A stretch of DNA of 64,000 nucleotides, from the NCBI GenBank assembly GCA_016787565.1, contig JAEUUG010000003.1, positions 558,001 to 622,000 on the forward strand, in the 5' to 3' direction. Within the stretch, counting starts at the first letter, position 1. The number at the start of each line of letters is the position of its first letter. This document shows positions 28,577 to 39,490 of the stretch, piece after piece. Below the pieces are notes generated by a model. The model saw nothing but the letters and a program-made list of their open reading frames with translations, was not told the DNA's origin and ran no database searches. The position numbers and the translations under genes are program-made. The stretch comes from Cyclobacteriaceae bacterium (GTDB lineage: Bacteria; Bacteroidota; Bacteroidia; Cytophagales; Cyclobacteriaceae).

Positions 28577-29442
28577 AACGTTTCGTAAAGTGCTACGATC
28601 TTTTTTTGAAGGGCATGAGTAGCAGGAACCAACGGTAACCGTACGTAGGGCTGGCAAATGCGCAAGTGATGCATCAGAAATTTTACGCCAACAGGATTTC
28701 CTTCTTCGTACATCGGCCCGTTGATGCCGGCTATCCGAAACTGTTCTTTGCTGGCTTTAGCAAAATTTCCTGCAAGGGCTTGTTCTTTCATTCTTTTAAA
28801 AACCACGGGAAGAGCATTGGCCAATACAGAGATTACTCCCTTTGCGCCTAGAGCATATAGTGGTACGGTGAGCAGATCGTCACCCGAAATAAGCATAAAA
28901 TCTTTCGGAGCCTGACTAATTATTTTCATGCATTGCTCGAGGTTGCCTGAGGCTTCTTTCACTCCAACGATGTTGGGATGAGAGGCAAGACGCAAAGTTG
29001 TTTCAGCACTCAGGTTCGAAGCCGTTCTTCCCGGTACGTTGTAAAGAATAACCGGCACAGGGCATGTATCGGCAATGACTTTGAAATGCTGGTATATTCC
29101 CTCCTGAGAGGGTTTGTTGTAATACGGACTGACTGACAGCACAGCATCAACTCCTGTAAAATCAGTGGACTTGATGGTTTCAATTACCTGCAACGTATTG
29201 TTACCACCAATGCCATAAACAATCGGAAGTTTGCGTGTATTGTTTTCAATGATGAACTGCAGCACAGATTTCTTCTCAGCATCATTGAGCGTTGCTGCTT
29301 CGCCCGTTGTACCCATCACTACATAGTAATCAACTCCCTTGGCTGTATGCGAAAGGATTTTCTTAAGGGCTTTGTAATCAACCTCAAGATTTGCAGTGAA
29401 CGGTGTTACAAGGGCTACGCCAGTTCCATAAAGTTTTTTCAT
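28573..29442 (-). CDS. dapA: 4-hydroxy-tetrahydrodipicolinate synthase
   Basis: A 289-residue class I aldolase-type TIM barrel that condenses pyruvate with aspartate semialdehyde, the committed step of lysine/DAP synthesis. The start is the ATG at 29442 (MKKLYGTGVALVTPF). Motifs: GTTGEAATLNDAEK, YNVPGRTASNLS with the catalytic Tyr, and the Schiff-base Lys in GVKEASGN. It is probably transcribed after the DUF6913-like and ligA genes on the same strand, with a 92-base gap to the former. Confidence 0.97.
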   Translation of the reverse strand: MKKLYGTGVALVTPFTANLEVDYKALKKILSHTAKGVDYYVVMGTTGEAATLNDAEKKSVLQFIIENNTRKLPIVYGIGGNNTLQVIETIKSTDFTGVDAVLSVSPYYNKPSQEGIYQHFKVIADTCPVPVILYNVPGRTASNLSAETTLRLASHPNIVGVKEASGNLEQCMKIISQAPKDFMLISGDDLLTVPLYALGAKGVISVLANALPVVFKRMKEQALAGNFAKASKEQFRIAGINGPMYEEGNPVGVKFLMHHLRICQPYVRLPLVPATHALQKKIVALYETF

Positions 29443-29534
29443 GGCCAATATCAGGTGAAAATCGGGCAATTATAACGGAAAATTACCAGAGTCTTGAATA
29501 AGAATGGGAAAAAGTGACAGCTTAGGTCTGCAGC

Positions 29535-30041
29535 TTATTTCAACGCGCTTGTGTAGCGATACATTTCGTCCATGAGTCCCCGTATTCCGTTGGAGCTTTC
29601 AATCATCAATTCAAAGTAGGGCTTTCCTTCTTCCCAGAACTTTCCTACCCTGCATTTTGCTTTGCAGCGTGCCAGTAAATGGAGAATATAGGGGTTGGGT
29701 TCTTTATCGATATAGTAGATAAAATCGAATGGAGTATCGGCAAAAGCCAGGGCATTGTGGGATGTGATGTTTCCCCAAAAGGAAAGGTCTTTCTCTGTAA
29801 AGAAGTCGAACAAAAATTCATAATTGTCTTTTTGTTTGGGAAGAAATTCGATCACCTGAACCCGTTTGCCATCGTGCTCGAACTTTTTAATAAGTTCTTT
29901 TATACCATCATGCTTTGGTTTGTCTTCCACACTGAAAATAATGCCAATACTATTGGCCTTCTGGTATGGCAGATTAGTGCGGGAAGTCTTGTTTTTCTTG
30001 AGGAAGAGACTGGTTCGAAATTTCAGAAAGCTGAGTTTCAT
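29535..30041 (-). CDS. DUF6913-like conserved hypothetical protein
   Basis: A 168-residue cytoplasmic protein with a basic N-terminus (LFLKKNKTSRTNL) and an alpha/beta core. Conserved-looking blocks are SIGIIFSVEDKPKHDGIKEL, YIDKEPNPYILHLLARCKAK and YFELMIESSNGIRGLMDEM. It resembles the Bacteroidota family often found near dapA and ligA, as here. Function is not known. It follows ligA after a 59-base gap and precedes dapA on the same strand. Confidence 0.7.
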   Translation of the reverse strand: MKLSFLKFRTSLFLKKNKTSRTNLPYQKANSIGIIFSVEDKPKHDGIKELIKKFEHDGKRVQVIEFLPKQKDNYEFLFDFFTEKDLSFWGNITSHNALAFADTPFDFIYYIDKEPNPYILHLLARCKAKCRVGKFWEEGKPYFELMIESSNGIRGLMDEMYRYTSALK

Positions 30042-30100
30042 CTGTTTAATTTTTTAGTCTATGGTCAGATGCAATAGCCCGGCTTAATCCGTGCAATGAG

Positions 30101-32192
<2,092 letters not shown>

Positions 32193-32290
32193 TTCGGCTA
32201 GTATTTTATTCCATAGTCCGGAAACATACCTTAACAATTTTGAAAGGCTCACATATTCAATGAATCAAATAATCCAAAAATTCGATGATT

Positions 32291-32410
32291 GACGTTGTAA
32301 GCTCCAGGGCCGCACGGCCCCGCATACTCCTTCAGCGCTGTGCCCAATCCGCACAAGCCACTGCCAGGCCAACGATTGGCCAAGGCGCTGTCTGAGCATG
32401 CTGAAATAAG
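32291..32410. other. GC-rich structured intergenic element
   Basis: This occupies the middle of a 323-base gene-free gap between the M1 peptidase stop and ligA. It contains three perfect short hairpins: GGGCCG-CA-CGGCCC (32307-32320), TGTGC-CCAATCC-GCACA (32339-32355) and GGCCAA-CGA-TTGGCC (32367-32381). Possible closing stems are CAGCGC/GCGCTG (32333-32338 with 32385-32390) or TTCAGC/GCTGAA (32331-32336 with 32400-32405). Base composition differs sharply from the AT-rich flanks. It could be a structured RNA or a mobile palindromic repeat. No tRNA features are present. Confidence 0.5.
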
Positions 32411-32469
32411 TAATGAAACACTTAATAATGGCTACGTGGTATGATTACCCATATCAGATTATTTTGAAG

Positions 32470-34326
32470 TTACTTCGTTGGATCTGTATATGCTTTTAAT
32501 CCTTGTGAGATATCGATAAGGTTATTTTTCCGATCGATATCGGCCATTCGCATGGAGGGATCAATTTCGAGTGTTGCAATTTCAGAAGCCTTACGGTTGA
32601 TCTTCACCACGTAGGTTGGGTTTACCCAGGGCCAGGCTTCCAGTTCATTTCGCGTCATACTTGTATCTTCAACGGGTTTACCACCCAGCGTTTCATTCAT
32701 GGCGATGTAGAACAATTCCTTTGTGCCATCCTTGTAGGTTACGACCAAATCAATAGGCATTGGAAATTCACCTTTACGTTCGAGTGTGGCAAACGTGGCA
32801 TTCTCATTTTCGATGACCGTTTGAATGCCGTAGTCAATTCGTTTGGTGGTGTTAACCCAGTAGTTCAGGTACCATTTGAGTTGCTGGCCAGAAACTTTTT
32901 CCATGACCCGTATAAAATCGATTGGCTCAGGATGTTTGAATTTCCAGGTGTTATAGTATTGGCGCATTCCTTTGTAAAAGAGTTCTTCACCAATAATATA
33001 TTTCAACTGATGGAGAAAAATTGTACCCATGCTATACGCTGCGATACCATACGCCCGATTGGTAGTATAGTGATCGGAATGCTGGCTGATGGGTTCCTGC
33101 AAACCACTTTTTACGAGTGCAAAATATCCACCATAGCTATCGGCATGGGGATTTTTTTCATTGAACATGGAAGCAATGGATTCACTGCTGGCAAAATCGG
33201 TATAGCCTTCATCCAGCCAGGCATATAGCGCTTCATTGGATGCCAGCACACCCTGATACCAGCTATGGGATACTTCATGCGCCATAACACCAGCCAGACT
33301 ACCAAAAGAACGCTCACCGGTTATGAGTGTACACATCGGATATTCCATGCCGCCATCTCCGCCTTGAATGATGGAGTAGGTATCATATGGATATTTTCCG
33401 AAAGTCTTGTTCATGAATTCAAAATGGCGAATACCGGCTTGCTGAAGTTTCTTCCAGTTTTCCGTTGTTTTGTCTCCTTTTTGATAAAAGAAATGTAGTT
33501 CTGGTCCATCGGGAACCTGAACAATATCGTGGGTATAATCCGGATCGGCAGCCCAGGCAAAATCGGTGACATTCTTAGCAATAAAATGCCAGGTTAGTTC
33601 ACCACTTTGTTTTTTCACGGGTGTACCAGATTTCTCATAACCATGACCAATTTTTTCAGGATTTTGTAAACGACCTGTACCGCCAATTATATAGCTTGGA
33701 TCGAGTGTGATCTTCACATCGAAATCACCCCACACTCCGTGAAACTCTCGCGCTACGTATTGATAGGCATGCCATCCCTGAAAATCATATTCTGCCACTT
33801 TCGGGTACCATTGTGTCATGGAATAAGCAATGCCTTCACTGCTGTTTCTTCCCGACCGCCTGATTTGAATCGGCACTTGAGTCTCGTATTTCATTTCGAG
33901 TACTGTTTTCGTATTCGGTAGAATTGGTTTTGCCAGTATTACTTCCAGTATCGTACCATCAACTTTATAGCTCACATCTTTGCCGTCCTGCTTTAGATTT
34001 TGAATGTGCTGGTAACCAATTTCATCATCCTTCAATTTTAAAATCCGGGAACCCACACGAGGATCCGGATCAGCAATATTTCGGGAGCGAACATCCATCA
34101 TGCTGCCCGGTTGAAAGGCATTAAAGAACAGGTGGTAATAAACTTTACGCAGGGTATCTTTTGAATTGTTGTAATAGGTAAGCTTCTGATTACCGGATAT
34201 TTTATGCGTCTTTACATCCAGTCGTACATCCATAACATATTCCGCACGCTGTTGCCAGCGATAATCTTGTGCGTGCAGGGAAGAAATAATACAAAGAGAA
34301 CCAAATAAAACAATGAATTTGAACAT
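32470..34326 (-). CDS. Exported M1 family aminopeptidase-like metallopeptidase
   Basis: A 618-residue protein with a signal peptide (IVLFGSLCIISSLHAQ). The N-terminal beta-sandwich typical of M1 enzymes comes first, then the exopeptidase motif GGMEYPMC and the zinc site HEVSHSWYQG with a distal Glu in AWLDEGYTDF, spaced as in gluzincins. It is thus a complete zinc aminopeptidase acting in the periplasm or outside the cell. With the POT/OPT transporters it fits peptide scavenging. It stands alone, 323 bases upstream of ligA. Confidence 0.94.
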   Translation of the reverse strand: MFKFIVLFGSLCIISSLHAQDYRWQQRAEYVMDVRLDVKTHKISGNQKLTYYNNSKDTLRKVYYHLFFNAFQPGSMMDVRSRNIADPDPRVGSRILKLKDDEIGYQHIQNLKQDGKDVSYKVDGTILEVILAKPILPNTKTVLEMKYETQVPIQIRRSGRNSSEGIAYSMTQWYPKVAEYDFQGWHAYQYVAREFHGVWGDFDVKITLDPSYIIGGTGRLQNPEKIGHGYEKSGTPVKKQSGELTWHFIAKNVTDFAWAADPDYTHDIVQVPDGPELHFFYQKGDKTTENWKKLQQAGIRHFEFMNKTFGKYPYDTYSIIQGGDGGMEYPMCTLITGERSFGSLAGVMAHEVSHSWYQGVLASNEALYAWLDEGYTDFASSESIASMFNEKNPHADSYGGYFALVKSGLQEPISQHSDHYTTNRAYGIAAYSMGTIFLHQLKYIIGEELFYKGMRQYYNTWKFKHPEPIDFIRVMEKVSGQQLKWYLNYWVNTTKRIDYGIQTVIENENATFATLERKGEFPMPIDLVVTYKDGTKELFYIAMNETLGGKPVEDTSMTRNELEAWPWVNPTYVVKINRKASEIATLEIDPSMRMADIDRKNNLIDISQGLKAYTDPTK

Positions 34327-34374
34327 GACGGAGGTTGGTTGTAAACGTTTGCAAAATATCCAAAGGCCTGAATT

Positions 34375-35322
34375 TTACAAAGGCTTTTTATGTCGCGTGA
34401 GATCGATGAAATAGGTGAGACTGCCTGTGAGGTAGCTGCTTTCAGTAAGGGTGAGGGCTTCACCCGGTAAGGCTTTGGGTATTGCATAACCGTAGGTAAT
34501 CATAAAGTTCCAGTTTTTATGATGAATACTGAGTGGCAAACTAAAGGCATAATTCATGATGCCGTTGATGTTTTTGGTTGTTTGAACAAGGCTGAATCGC
34601 GTACCATATTTTTGAATGTTTTGAAGTGCCTCGAGCAGATTCTTAGGCGCTACATATTCAATGGTGGTAACTTGATCAGTACCCCACAGCATGTAAATAG
34701 AAGGAAGAATGGCGATTCGATCAATGCCCCAAAGTTTTCGCTTCTCGAACGTTAACCCAAGGCCGGGCATGAGTCGATGTGCCAGTTGATCTCCGAAATA
34801 GAATGTATAATTCAAGGTGAACATAACCGGTTTAAATTCTAGTATCGGAGTGACAGCGCATGCATTTTTATACGGGATATAATCATAGCCATCGGATGTG
34901 TTATAAAAATACCGGTCGTATCCTGCAAGGATTGAAATCTTATCAGAGAAGTCGTGCATAAACCCTAGCGAAGCAATTGTGAGGTAGTAGGAGGGATCAA
35001 AGTCTTTACTCCAATAGGATGAGACATCCACATAGAGACCTGATGTATGATAAAATGATATGCCGGGTGATAGTCCGAAATTTTCAATGCCCAGCGTCCG
35101 GCCTGCAGAAAGAACATTACTGTTATAGCCGATGCGGACAGCAAGCTGGGATGCGAGTTTTGTATCCATGTTAAGCAAACTATCGATCAGATTAAAGATA
35201 GAAAGGGAATCCTCAGCTGTAAAACCAGAAGAGTCTAGAAATAAAGAATCAGCGTCCTGTGCACAAAGTGCTGAAGACGCTGATAAGATGAGCATCAGAA
35301 GCCAACAGCGGAAGTTACCCAT
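34375..35322 (-). CDS. Outer-membrane beta-barrel-like protein of unknown function
   Basis: A 315-residue protein with a signal peptide (WLLMLILSASSALCAQ). After about residue 60 it shows alternating amphipathic strands rich in Tyr, Phe and Gly (AVRIGYNSNVLSAG, LGFMHDFSDKISILAGYDRY, FTLNYTFYFGDQL, YLTGSLTYFIDL), consistent with a 10-12-strand barrel. No specific family recognised. It is the last gene of the apparent ECF sigma cassette, 22 bases after the Spy-like gene, so it may be a regulon output. Confidence 0.7.
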   Translation of the reverse strand: MGNFRCWLLMLILSASSALCAQDADSLFLDSSGFTAEDSLSIFNLIDSLLNMDTKLASQLAVRIGYNSNVLSAGRTLGIENFGLSPGISFYHTSGLYVDVSSYWSKDFDPSYYLTIASLGFMHDFSDKISILAGYDRYFYNTSDGYDYIPYKNACAVTPILEFKPVMFTLNYTFYFGDQLAHRLMPGLGLTFEKRKLWGIDRIAILPSIYMLWGTDQVTTIEYVAPKNLLEALQNIQKYGTRFSLVQTTKNINGIMNYAFSLPLSIHHKNWNFMITYGYAIPKALPGEALTLTESSYLTGSLTYFIDLTRHKKPL

Positions 35323-35344
35323 GCATCACATTAACAGCTTCAGG

Positions 35345-35839
35345 TTAGTTGTTGCGTTGTTGAAGCCGCTGCTGCTGTCGATCGCGCATCTGGTCACGTT
35401 TTTCCTGTTGCAGTTGGCGCTGCTGAATCTGGCGCAGTAATAATTTCCTGAAATCGCCTTCGGCTTGTCGCAGGTTCATCAGCTTTTGTGGCGTGATTAC
35501 TTTTTGAAGCCTGCCCGAATAGTCTTTTTCAAGATCTAACTCCTGTTGTTTGATTTTGAGGTCGAGATCGAGTAGAGCTTTTTCATCTTTTCCATTTTTT
35601 CGGGCTTCACGAAACTCTTGCCGCAGATCTAAACGCTTTTGTGCGTACTCACGATAAACCGGCCAAAATTTCTCTGCTTCATCGGGGGTTAGTGCAAGCC
35701 GTTCTGTAATGTAGGCGATTCGGGCGGCCTGAATTTTTTCTTTGGCTTTTGGATCAAGTTGTGCACCCTCGAGATCATCTTGCGCCCAGGCGGGAAGGGT
35801 AATCAGGGCAAACAAAAATATTGTAATTACTTTTTTCAT
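35345..35839 (-). CDS. Spy/CpxP-like periplasmic helical protein
   Basis: A 164-residue protein with a signal peptide (ITIFLFALITLPAWAQ), then a charged, fully helical mature part. The segment ITERLALTPDEAEKFWPVYREY matches the LTxxQ-like helices of Spy/CpxP chaperones, and the C-terminus is Gln/Arg-rich (RQIQQRQLQQEKRDQMRDRQ). In other bacteria such proteins chaperone periplasmic clients or sense envelope stress. It starts 3 bases after the anti-sigma-like gene, strongly suggesting one operon with the ECF sigma factor. Confidence 0.8.
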   Translation of the reverse strand: MKKVITIFLFALITLPAWAQDDLEGAQLDPKAKEKIQAARIAYITERLALTPDEAEKFWPVYREYAQKRLDLRQEFREARKNGKDEKALLDLDLKIKQQELDLEKDYSGRLQKVITPQKLMNLRQAEGDFRKLLLRQIQQRQLQQEKRDQMRDRQQQRLQQRNN

Positions 35840-35842
35840 GGG

Positions 35843-36265
35843 TTATAACGTATTGCTATTCATTTCTTCTACTACTATTTTCAGTTGTTCGGCATCAATG
35901 GTTAACTCATAAACTTCGACTTCAATTTCTTCCAGGTCTGCTTCGCTGAATCCTACCGCCTCCAACATTTCATCGGTGCTCACATCCTCATCGTTTAGGT
36001 AGGCAATCAGATCTTCGGTTTGAATGGAAGATAATAGGGATTCGGCATCAGCAGGATCTTGATTTCTTGAAAACCAAACTACTGCAACGATGAACAATAA
36101 AACTACGGCTACGGCATAGCGAAGGGCATAGAAAAATGCTGGTCGCTCCATTTTCCGCTTGCTGTTATCTGTAATTCGCGACTGAATGATGCCGGGGAGT
36201 TTATCAAAGTAGCCTTCCGGCACTGTGAAAATCTCTTTTTTCGGTATTTCTTCCAGCTTTTTCAT
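35843..36265 (-). CDS. Single-pass membrane protein, probable anti-sigma factor
   Basis: A 140-residue protein. The N-terminal cytoplasmic part begins MKKLEEIPKKEIFTVPEGYF, a motif common in Bacteroidota proteins paired with ECF sigma factors. One transmembrane helix follows (YAVAVVLLFIVAVVWF, about residues 50-66). The C-terminal periplasmic part is very acidic (DLEEIEVEVYELTIDAEQL). There is no zinc-binding anti-sigma motif. It lies 38 bases downstream of the sigma gene. The role is inferred from position and topology. Confidence 0.7.
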   Translation of the reverse strand: MKKLEEIPKKEIFTVPEGYFDKLPGIIQSRITDNSKRKMERPAFFYALRYAVAVVLLFIVAVVWFSRNQDPADAESLLSSIQTEDLIAYLNDEDVSTDEMLEAVGFSEADLEEIEVEVYELTIDAEQLKIVVEEMNSNTL

Positions 36266-36303
36266 ATCGTGTGCTTTGACAGGTTAAATGGTTCAGGGTT
36301 TAA

Positions 36304-36840
36304 TCACGCTGTTAAAAAGTCTTCAATTTTCTTTACCGCATGGTGATAGCTGGCTTTTAAGGCTCCAACACTTGTTTTGGTTATTCCGGCAATTTCGTCA
36401 TAACTCATGTCATCAAAGTATTTCATATTAAAGACTATTCGCTGCTTATCGGGTAATTTCAGCAAAGCCTTTTGAAGTTTAAGCTGAATTTCATCCCCTG
36501 ATACATGGGATGATTTATCAAGTTTGTCAGATAATTCACCTTCGACATCCCCGATAGGAAGAAAGAAACGTCTCTTTTTCCGCTGCAGGAAACTCAGGCA
36601 TTCGTTGGTGGCAATTCTGTAAATCCAGGTGTAGAGTTGAGCATCTTCCCGGAAACCTTCAATGTTCTTATGGATTTTAATGAATATTTCCTGGGTCAGA
36701 TCATCGGCATCATCGTGATCAATAACCATTTTGCGAACATGCCAATAAATACGCTGCTGATACGTTCGCACCAGCATATTGAAACCATAACTCCGGGTTT
36801 CAGGGTCTCGAATTTTGGCGAGCAGTTCGTTGTCTTCCAA
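36304..36840 (-). CDS. ECF-type RNA polymerase sigma factor
   Basis: A 178-residue sigma-70 family protein with only regions 2 and 4. Region 2 holds DDADDLTQEIFIKIHKNIEGF and LYTWIYRIATNECLSFLQRKKR. Region 4 holds LPDKQRIVFNMKYFDDMSYD and the helix-turn-helix EIAGITKTSVGALKASYHHA. It is the first gene of a tight cassette: sigma, membrane anti-sigma-like, Spy-like, outer-membrane protein. Envelope stress is the likely signal, inferred from these partners. Confidence 0.93.
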   Translation of the reverse strand: MEDNELLAKIRDPETRSYGFNMLVRTYQQRIYWHVRKMVIDHDDADDLTQEIFIKIHKNIEGFREDAQLYTWIYRIATNECLSFLQRKKRRFFLPIGDVEGELSDKLDKSSHVSGDEIQLKLQKALLKLPDKQRIVFNMKYFDDMSYDEIAGITKTSVGALKASYHHAVKKIEDFLTA

Positions 36841-36906
36841 GGAAGGCTTATGTTATTTTTCCCTTTGACTCAATTTTCTCATCAGGGTTTAACCCTCTCC
36901 TGAATT

Positions 36907-37989
36907 CTATCCGGCAAATTTCTCCAGACTATCCACCAGCAATTCATATTGTTCTTTAGAGTGAGTCGGAAAATTAGCAAACCGCAGTTGGTTCTTTCGA
37001 GATGATCCATAGCCATCCCCCGGATATAAACCTTTTTCGATTAGAAATTCGGTGAGCTTTTCCGTATGGACACCACACTCTGCAACGATTACTGTTTTAG
37101 ATTGCAGATTTTTATCCTGAACAAAGGATTTTAATAACGGATGAGCATCTAAAGCTTGATAAAGAATAGCAGCCTTATATTCTGTTTCTTTTCGGATTAT
37201 ATCAATACCCCTTCGCTGCATATCGCCAATTACTTTACCTAACAGGTAAATCCCCAAAACATTGGGGGTTTCAGGTGTTTGATTCTTAACTGCGTGCGCA
37301 TGTAGTGTTGGTAAATTGTGAAATGACCCAATGGAGATTCCTTTTGATAGCAGCGATTCAGCTTTTGCGAGGCAGGCATCATCGGCAATCCAAACCCCGA
37401 GACCAGCAGGAAGTCCGAAACCTTTTTGGACGGAGAAGAAAGCCGTATTTATCCTGGAATAATTAAAAGATGGGTAGGGGAGTGAAGATACAGCATCAAC
37501 AGCAATGAGCGCATGTTGATTTTTTTCTTTCACAGTGTAAATAAACTCCGGGTTTGTGGTAACACCCGTACTCGTTTCATTGTGCGTTAGTGCTATGAGC
37601 TCTGTACTGCTTGGAATATCGACTTCGCCACTAAAACCATTGCCAGGTTCAGTTTCCAATTTACGTGGTGCCTTATGAAGTTGTTGGGCAATTTCATAGA
37701 AGCGTTTCGAAAAGGCACCATTTACAAAATGAAAAGACTCTGTCTCTACCAGGTTTTGTATTATCCTTTCCCATATTTCATTGGCTGATCCGGTGAAATA
37801 AATGTGGTGTGTAGGCATAATACCGAGCAACTCGCGCAAACCTTCTGTAGCCTCCTGACTGATGGCTTCAAATTTTTTGCTGCGATGCGAAAGAGATGGA
37901 ACTCCTTCTTTAAAAGCTTGCCGTACATGATCTTCAACCGTAAAGTAAAGTTGAGAGGGACCGGGGGTGAAATTGATTTTAGGGTTCAT
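36907..37989 (-). CDS. serC: Phosphoserine aminotransferase (class V)
   Basis: A 360-residue PLP enzyme that converts 3-phosphohydroxypyruvate to phosphoserine. The N-terminus INFTPGPSQLYFTVEDHV carries the SerC-like FxPGPS motif. SLSHRSKKFEAI matches the substrate-binding region, and the PLP Lys is in FFSVQKGFGLPAGLGVWIADD. The nearby SerB-SerA fusion at 39.5-41.4 kb supports the assignment over a general class V transaminase. A cation channel gene separates the two. Its stop lies 66 bases before the ECF sigma start on the same strand. Confidence 0.88.
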   Translation of the reverse strand: MNPKINFTPGPSQLYFTVEDHVRQAFKEGVPSLSHRSKKFEAISQEATEGLRELLGIMPTHHIYFTGSANEIWERIIQNLVETESFHFVNGAFSKRFYEIAQQLHKAPRKLETEPGNGFSGEVDIPSSTELIALTHNETSTGVTTNPEFIYTVKEKNQHALIAVDAVSSLPYPSFNYSRINTAFFSVQKGFGLPAGLGVWIADDACLAKAESLLSKGISIGSFHNLPTLHAHAVKNQTPETPNVLGIYLLGKVIGDMQRRGIDIIRKETEYKAAILYQALDAHPLLKSFVQDKNLQSKTVIVAECGVHTEKLTEFLIEKGLYPGDGYGSSRKNQLRFANFPTHSKEQYELLVDSLEKFAG

Positions 37990-38102
37990 AGCGTAACGGC
38001 AAAAGTAACCAGTATGATCATAGTGAAGGGGGAGTTTATAAATTATTTACGGACGAACTCAATCTATTGTATGGAAATCGTTTGCATGGCCGATTACGAA
38101 AA

Positions 38103-38927
38103 TCAGTTTAATTCTCCGCTACAGTATTTACAAAATGTGGCATCGGCATCATGACCATCCTTAAGGCAATGCGGACACACCTGGGTGGTCACTTTTGATT
38201 TTTGCTTTTGTTGTACCATTTCAGCAGAGACAATTCCTGTTGGTACGGCAATGATACCATAGCCCATGATCATGATAAAGGATGCAATGGCTTGGCCCAA
38301 TGCAGTTTGTGGAGCAATGTCTCCGTAACCAACGGTGGTCATTGTTACGATTGCCCAATAAATGCTTTTGGGAATGTTGGAAAAACCGTGTGTTGGCCCT
38401 TCAATCAAAAACATCAGTGTGCCGGTGATGATGACAGACGTAATGATGGTGATGAGAAAGACTATGATTTTATGGCGGCTCGCCTTTAAAGCCAGTGCAA
38501 GACTTTGCCCTTCACCTATAAATCGTGCAAGTTTAAATATTCTGAAGATGCGGAGTAACCGTATGCTTCGAATTACCATTAAGGATTGTGCACCCGGAAG
38601 TAACAATCCGAGATACGTAGGGAGAACAGAAACTAAATCGATGAGACCGAAGAAACTCAGTACATATTTTCGTTTTTCCAAAACGATATAAAAACGCAAG
38701 GCATATTCAAGTGTGAAAATAATGGTGAAGAACCATTCGATGCCAATGAGCCAATCACCGATTTGCTCTTTTATTTCGATGACGCTTTCTAACATGACCA
38801 CCAACACACTCACCATGATGCAAACCAGGAGTGTGATGTCAAATATTCGTCCGTATTTTGTATCGGCTTCAAAAACAATTTCGTAAAGCTTCAATCTCCA
38901 TCCCGATAATTCTTTTTTTGATTTCAT
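38103..38927 (-). CDS. Voltage-gated potassium channel-like protein with a C-terminal zinc ribbon
   Basis: A 274-residue six-helix channel from the ATG at 38927 (MKSKKELSGWRLKLYEIVFE). The Arg-rich S4 is MVIRSIRLLRIFRIFKLARF. The pore loop has the potassium selectivity filter in YWAIVTMTTVGYGDIAP. The cytoplasmic C-terminus ends with two CxxC pairs (CPHC ... CKYC) that look like a small zinc ribbon. An upstream start at 39008 would add 27 residues and is less likely. The gene lies between serC and the SerB-SerA fusion with no obvious link to serine synthesis. Confidence 0.92.
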   Translation of the reverse strand: MKSKKELSGWRLKLYEIVFEADTKYGRIFDITLLVCIMVSVLVVMLESVIEIKEQIGDWLIGIEWFFTIIFTLEYALRFYIVLEKRKYVLSFFGLIDLVSVLPTYLGLLLPGAQSLMVIRSIRLLRIFRIFKLARFIGEGQSLALALKASRHKIIVFLITIITSVIITGTLMFLIEGPTHGFSNIPKSIYWAIVTMTTVGYGDIAPQTALGQAIASFIMIMGYGIIAVPTGIVSAEMVQQKQKSKVTTQVCPHCLKDGHDADATFCKYCSGELN

Positions 38928-39132
38928 ATCTTTTATGTGGGTTGAATATACTTGTGGGATGTGCGAAAAGCAATTCAATCGTGATAACATAAAAAACAAG
39001 GAAATCAAGGTTGATGATTGAATACCTTTTACCTATGTTCGTAACGAATTCCCACTCGGATTTGGGACACGTTTGCTGAACCTAACATTTTAAACAATAC
39101 CGAGTGAAGCTTTCAACCAAAATCAGGCCTCA

Positions 39133-39148
39133 CCCCGACTTGTCGGGG
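39133..39148. repeat. Short GC-rich palindrome (CCCCGAC-TT-GTCGGGG)
   Basis: A perfect 7-bp stem with a TT loop, flanked by GGCCTCA and CCTCGCCC in an AT-rich gap. It has no T tract, so it is not a good terminator. It looks like a small dispersed palindromic repeat, but no other copy was seen in this window. Confidence 0.45.
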
Positions 39149-39270
39149 CCTCGCCCAAAAAGCAGGATAACAGAAGAAGATTGCGGATGACGGCAGCTCA
39201 AAACTTGTCTTTTAAGAGGTTCAGAAACACCTCTCCAAATCCGGTGGGTTTTTACTTTTTTTACTCGGCT

Positions 39271-39453
39271 ATGAAATTAGGGTTGTTGCTTTCCATTTCT
39301 GTCGCAGGGCTTCTCCTTATTCTGGCAAGAGCATTTTTTAAAGTCATGCATCTCCTTTATGCAGAAACGTTGCTTGGTTTTGGTGGACTGCTTACGATTG
39401 TGGGAGGATTGCTTTTAATGATACATTCCCTTCGGAAAAGATCGAATAGTTAA
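39271..39453 (+). CDS. GldL-like small two-helix membrane protein
   Basis: A 60-residue protein from the ATG at 39271 (MKLGLLLSISVAGLLLILAR); a start at 39181 would prepend 30 residues that look non-coding. It has two transmembrane helices around a short loop, with AFFKVMHLLYAETLLGFGG between them. This K-x-M-H-x-x-x-A pattern recalls the N-terminal membrane hairpin of the gliding-motility protein GldL, without its cytoplasmic domain. A role in gliding is not implied. It stands alone on the plus strand. Confidence 0.6.
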   Translation: MKLGLLLSISVAGLLLILARAFFKVMHLLYAETLLGFGGLLTIVGGLLLMIHSLRKRSNS

Positions 39454-39490
39454 GACACTAACCTTACTAGAATACTACGTGCTGCACGGA

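Noticed and set aside
32291-32410. Possible tRNA or tmRNA in the GC-rich hairpin cluster
   Set aside because: No T-psi-C consensus, no CCA-compatible acceptor pairing and no anticodon arm geometry.
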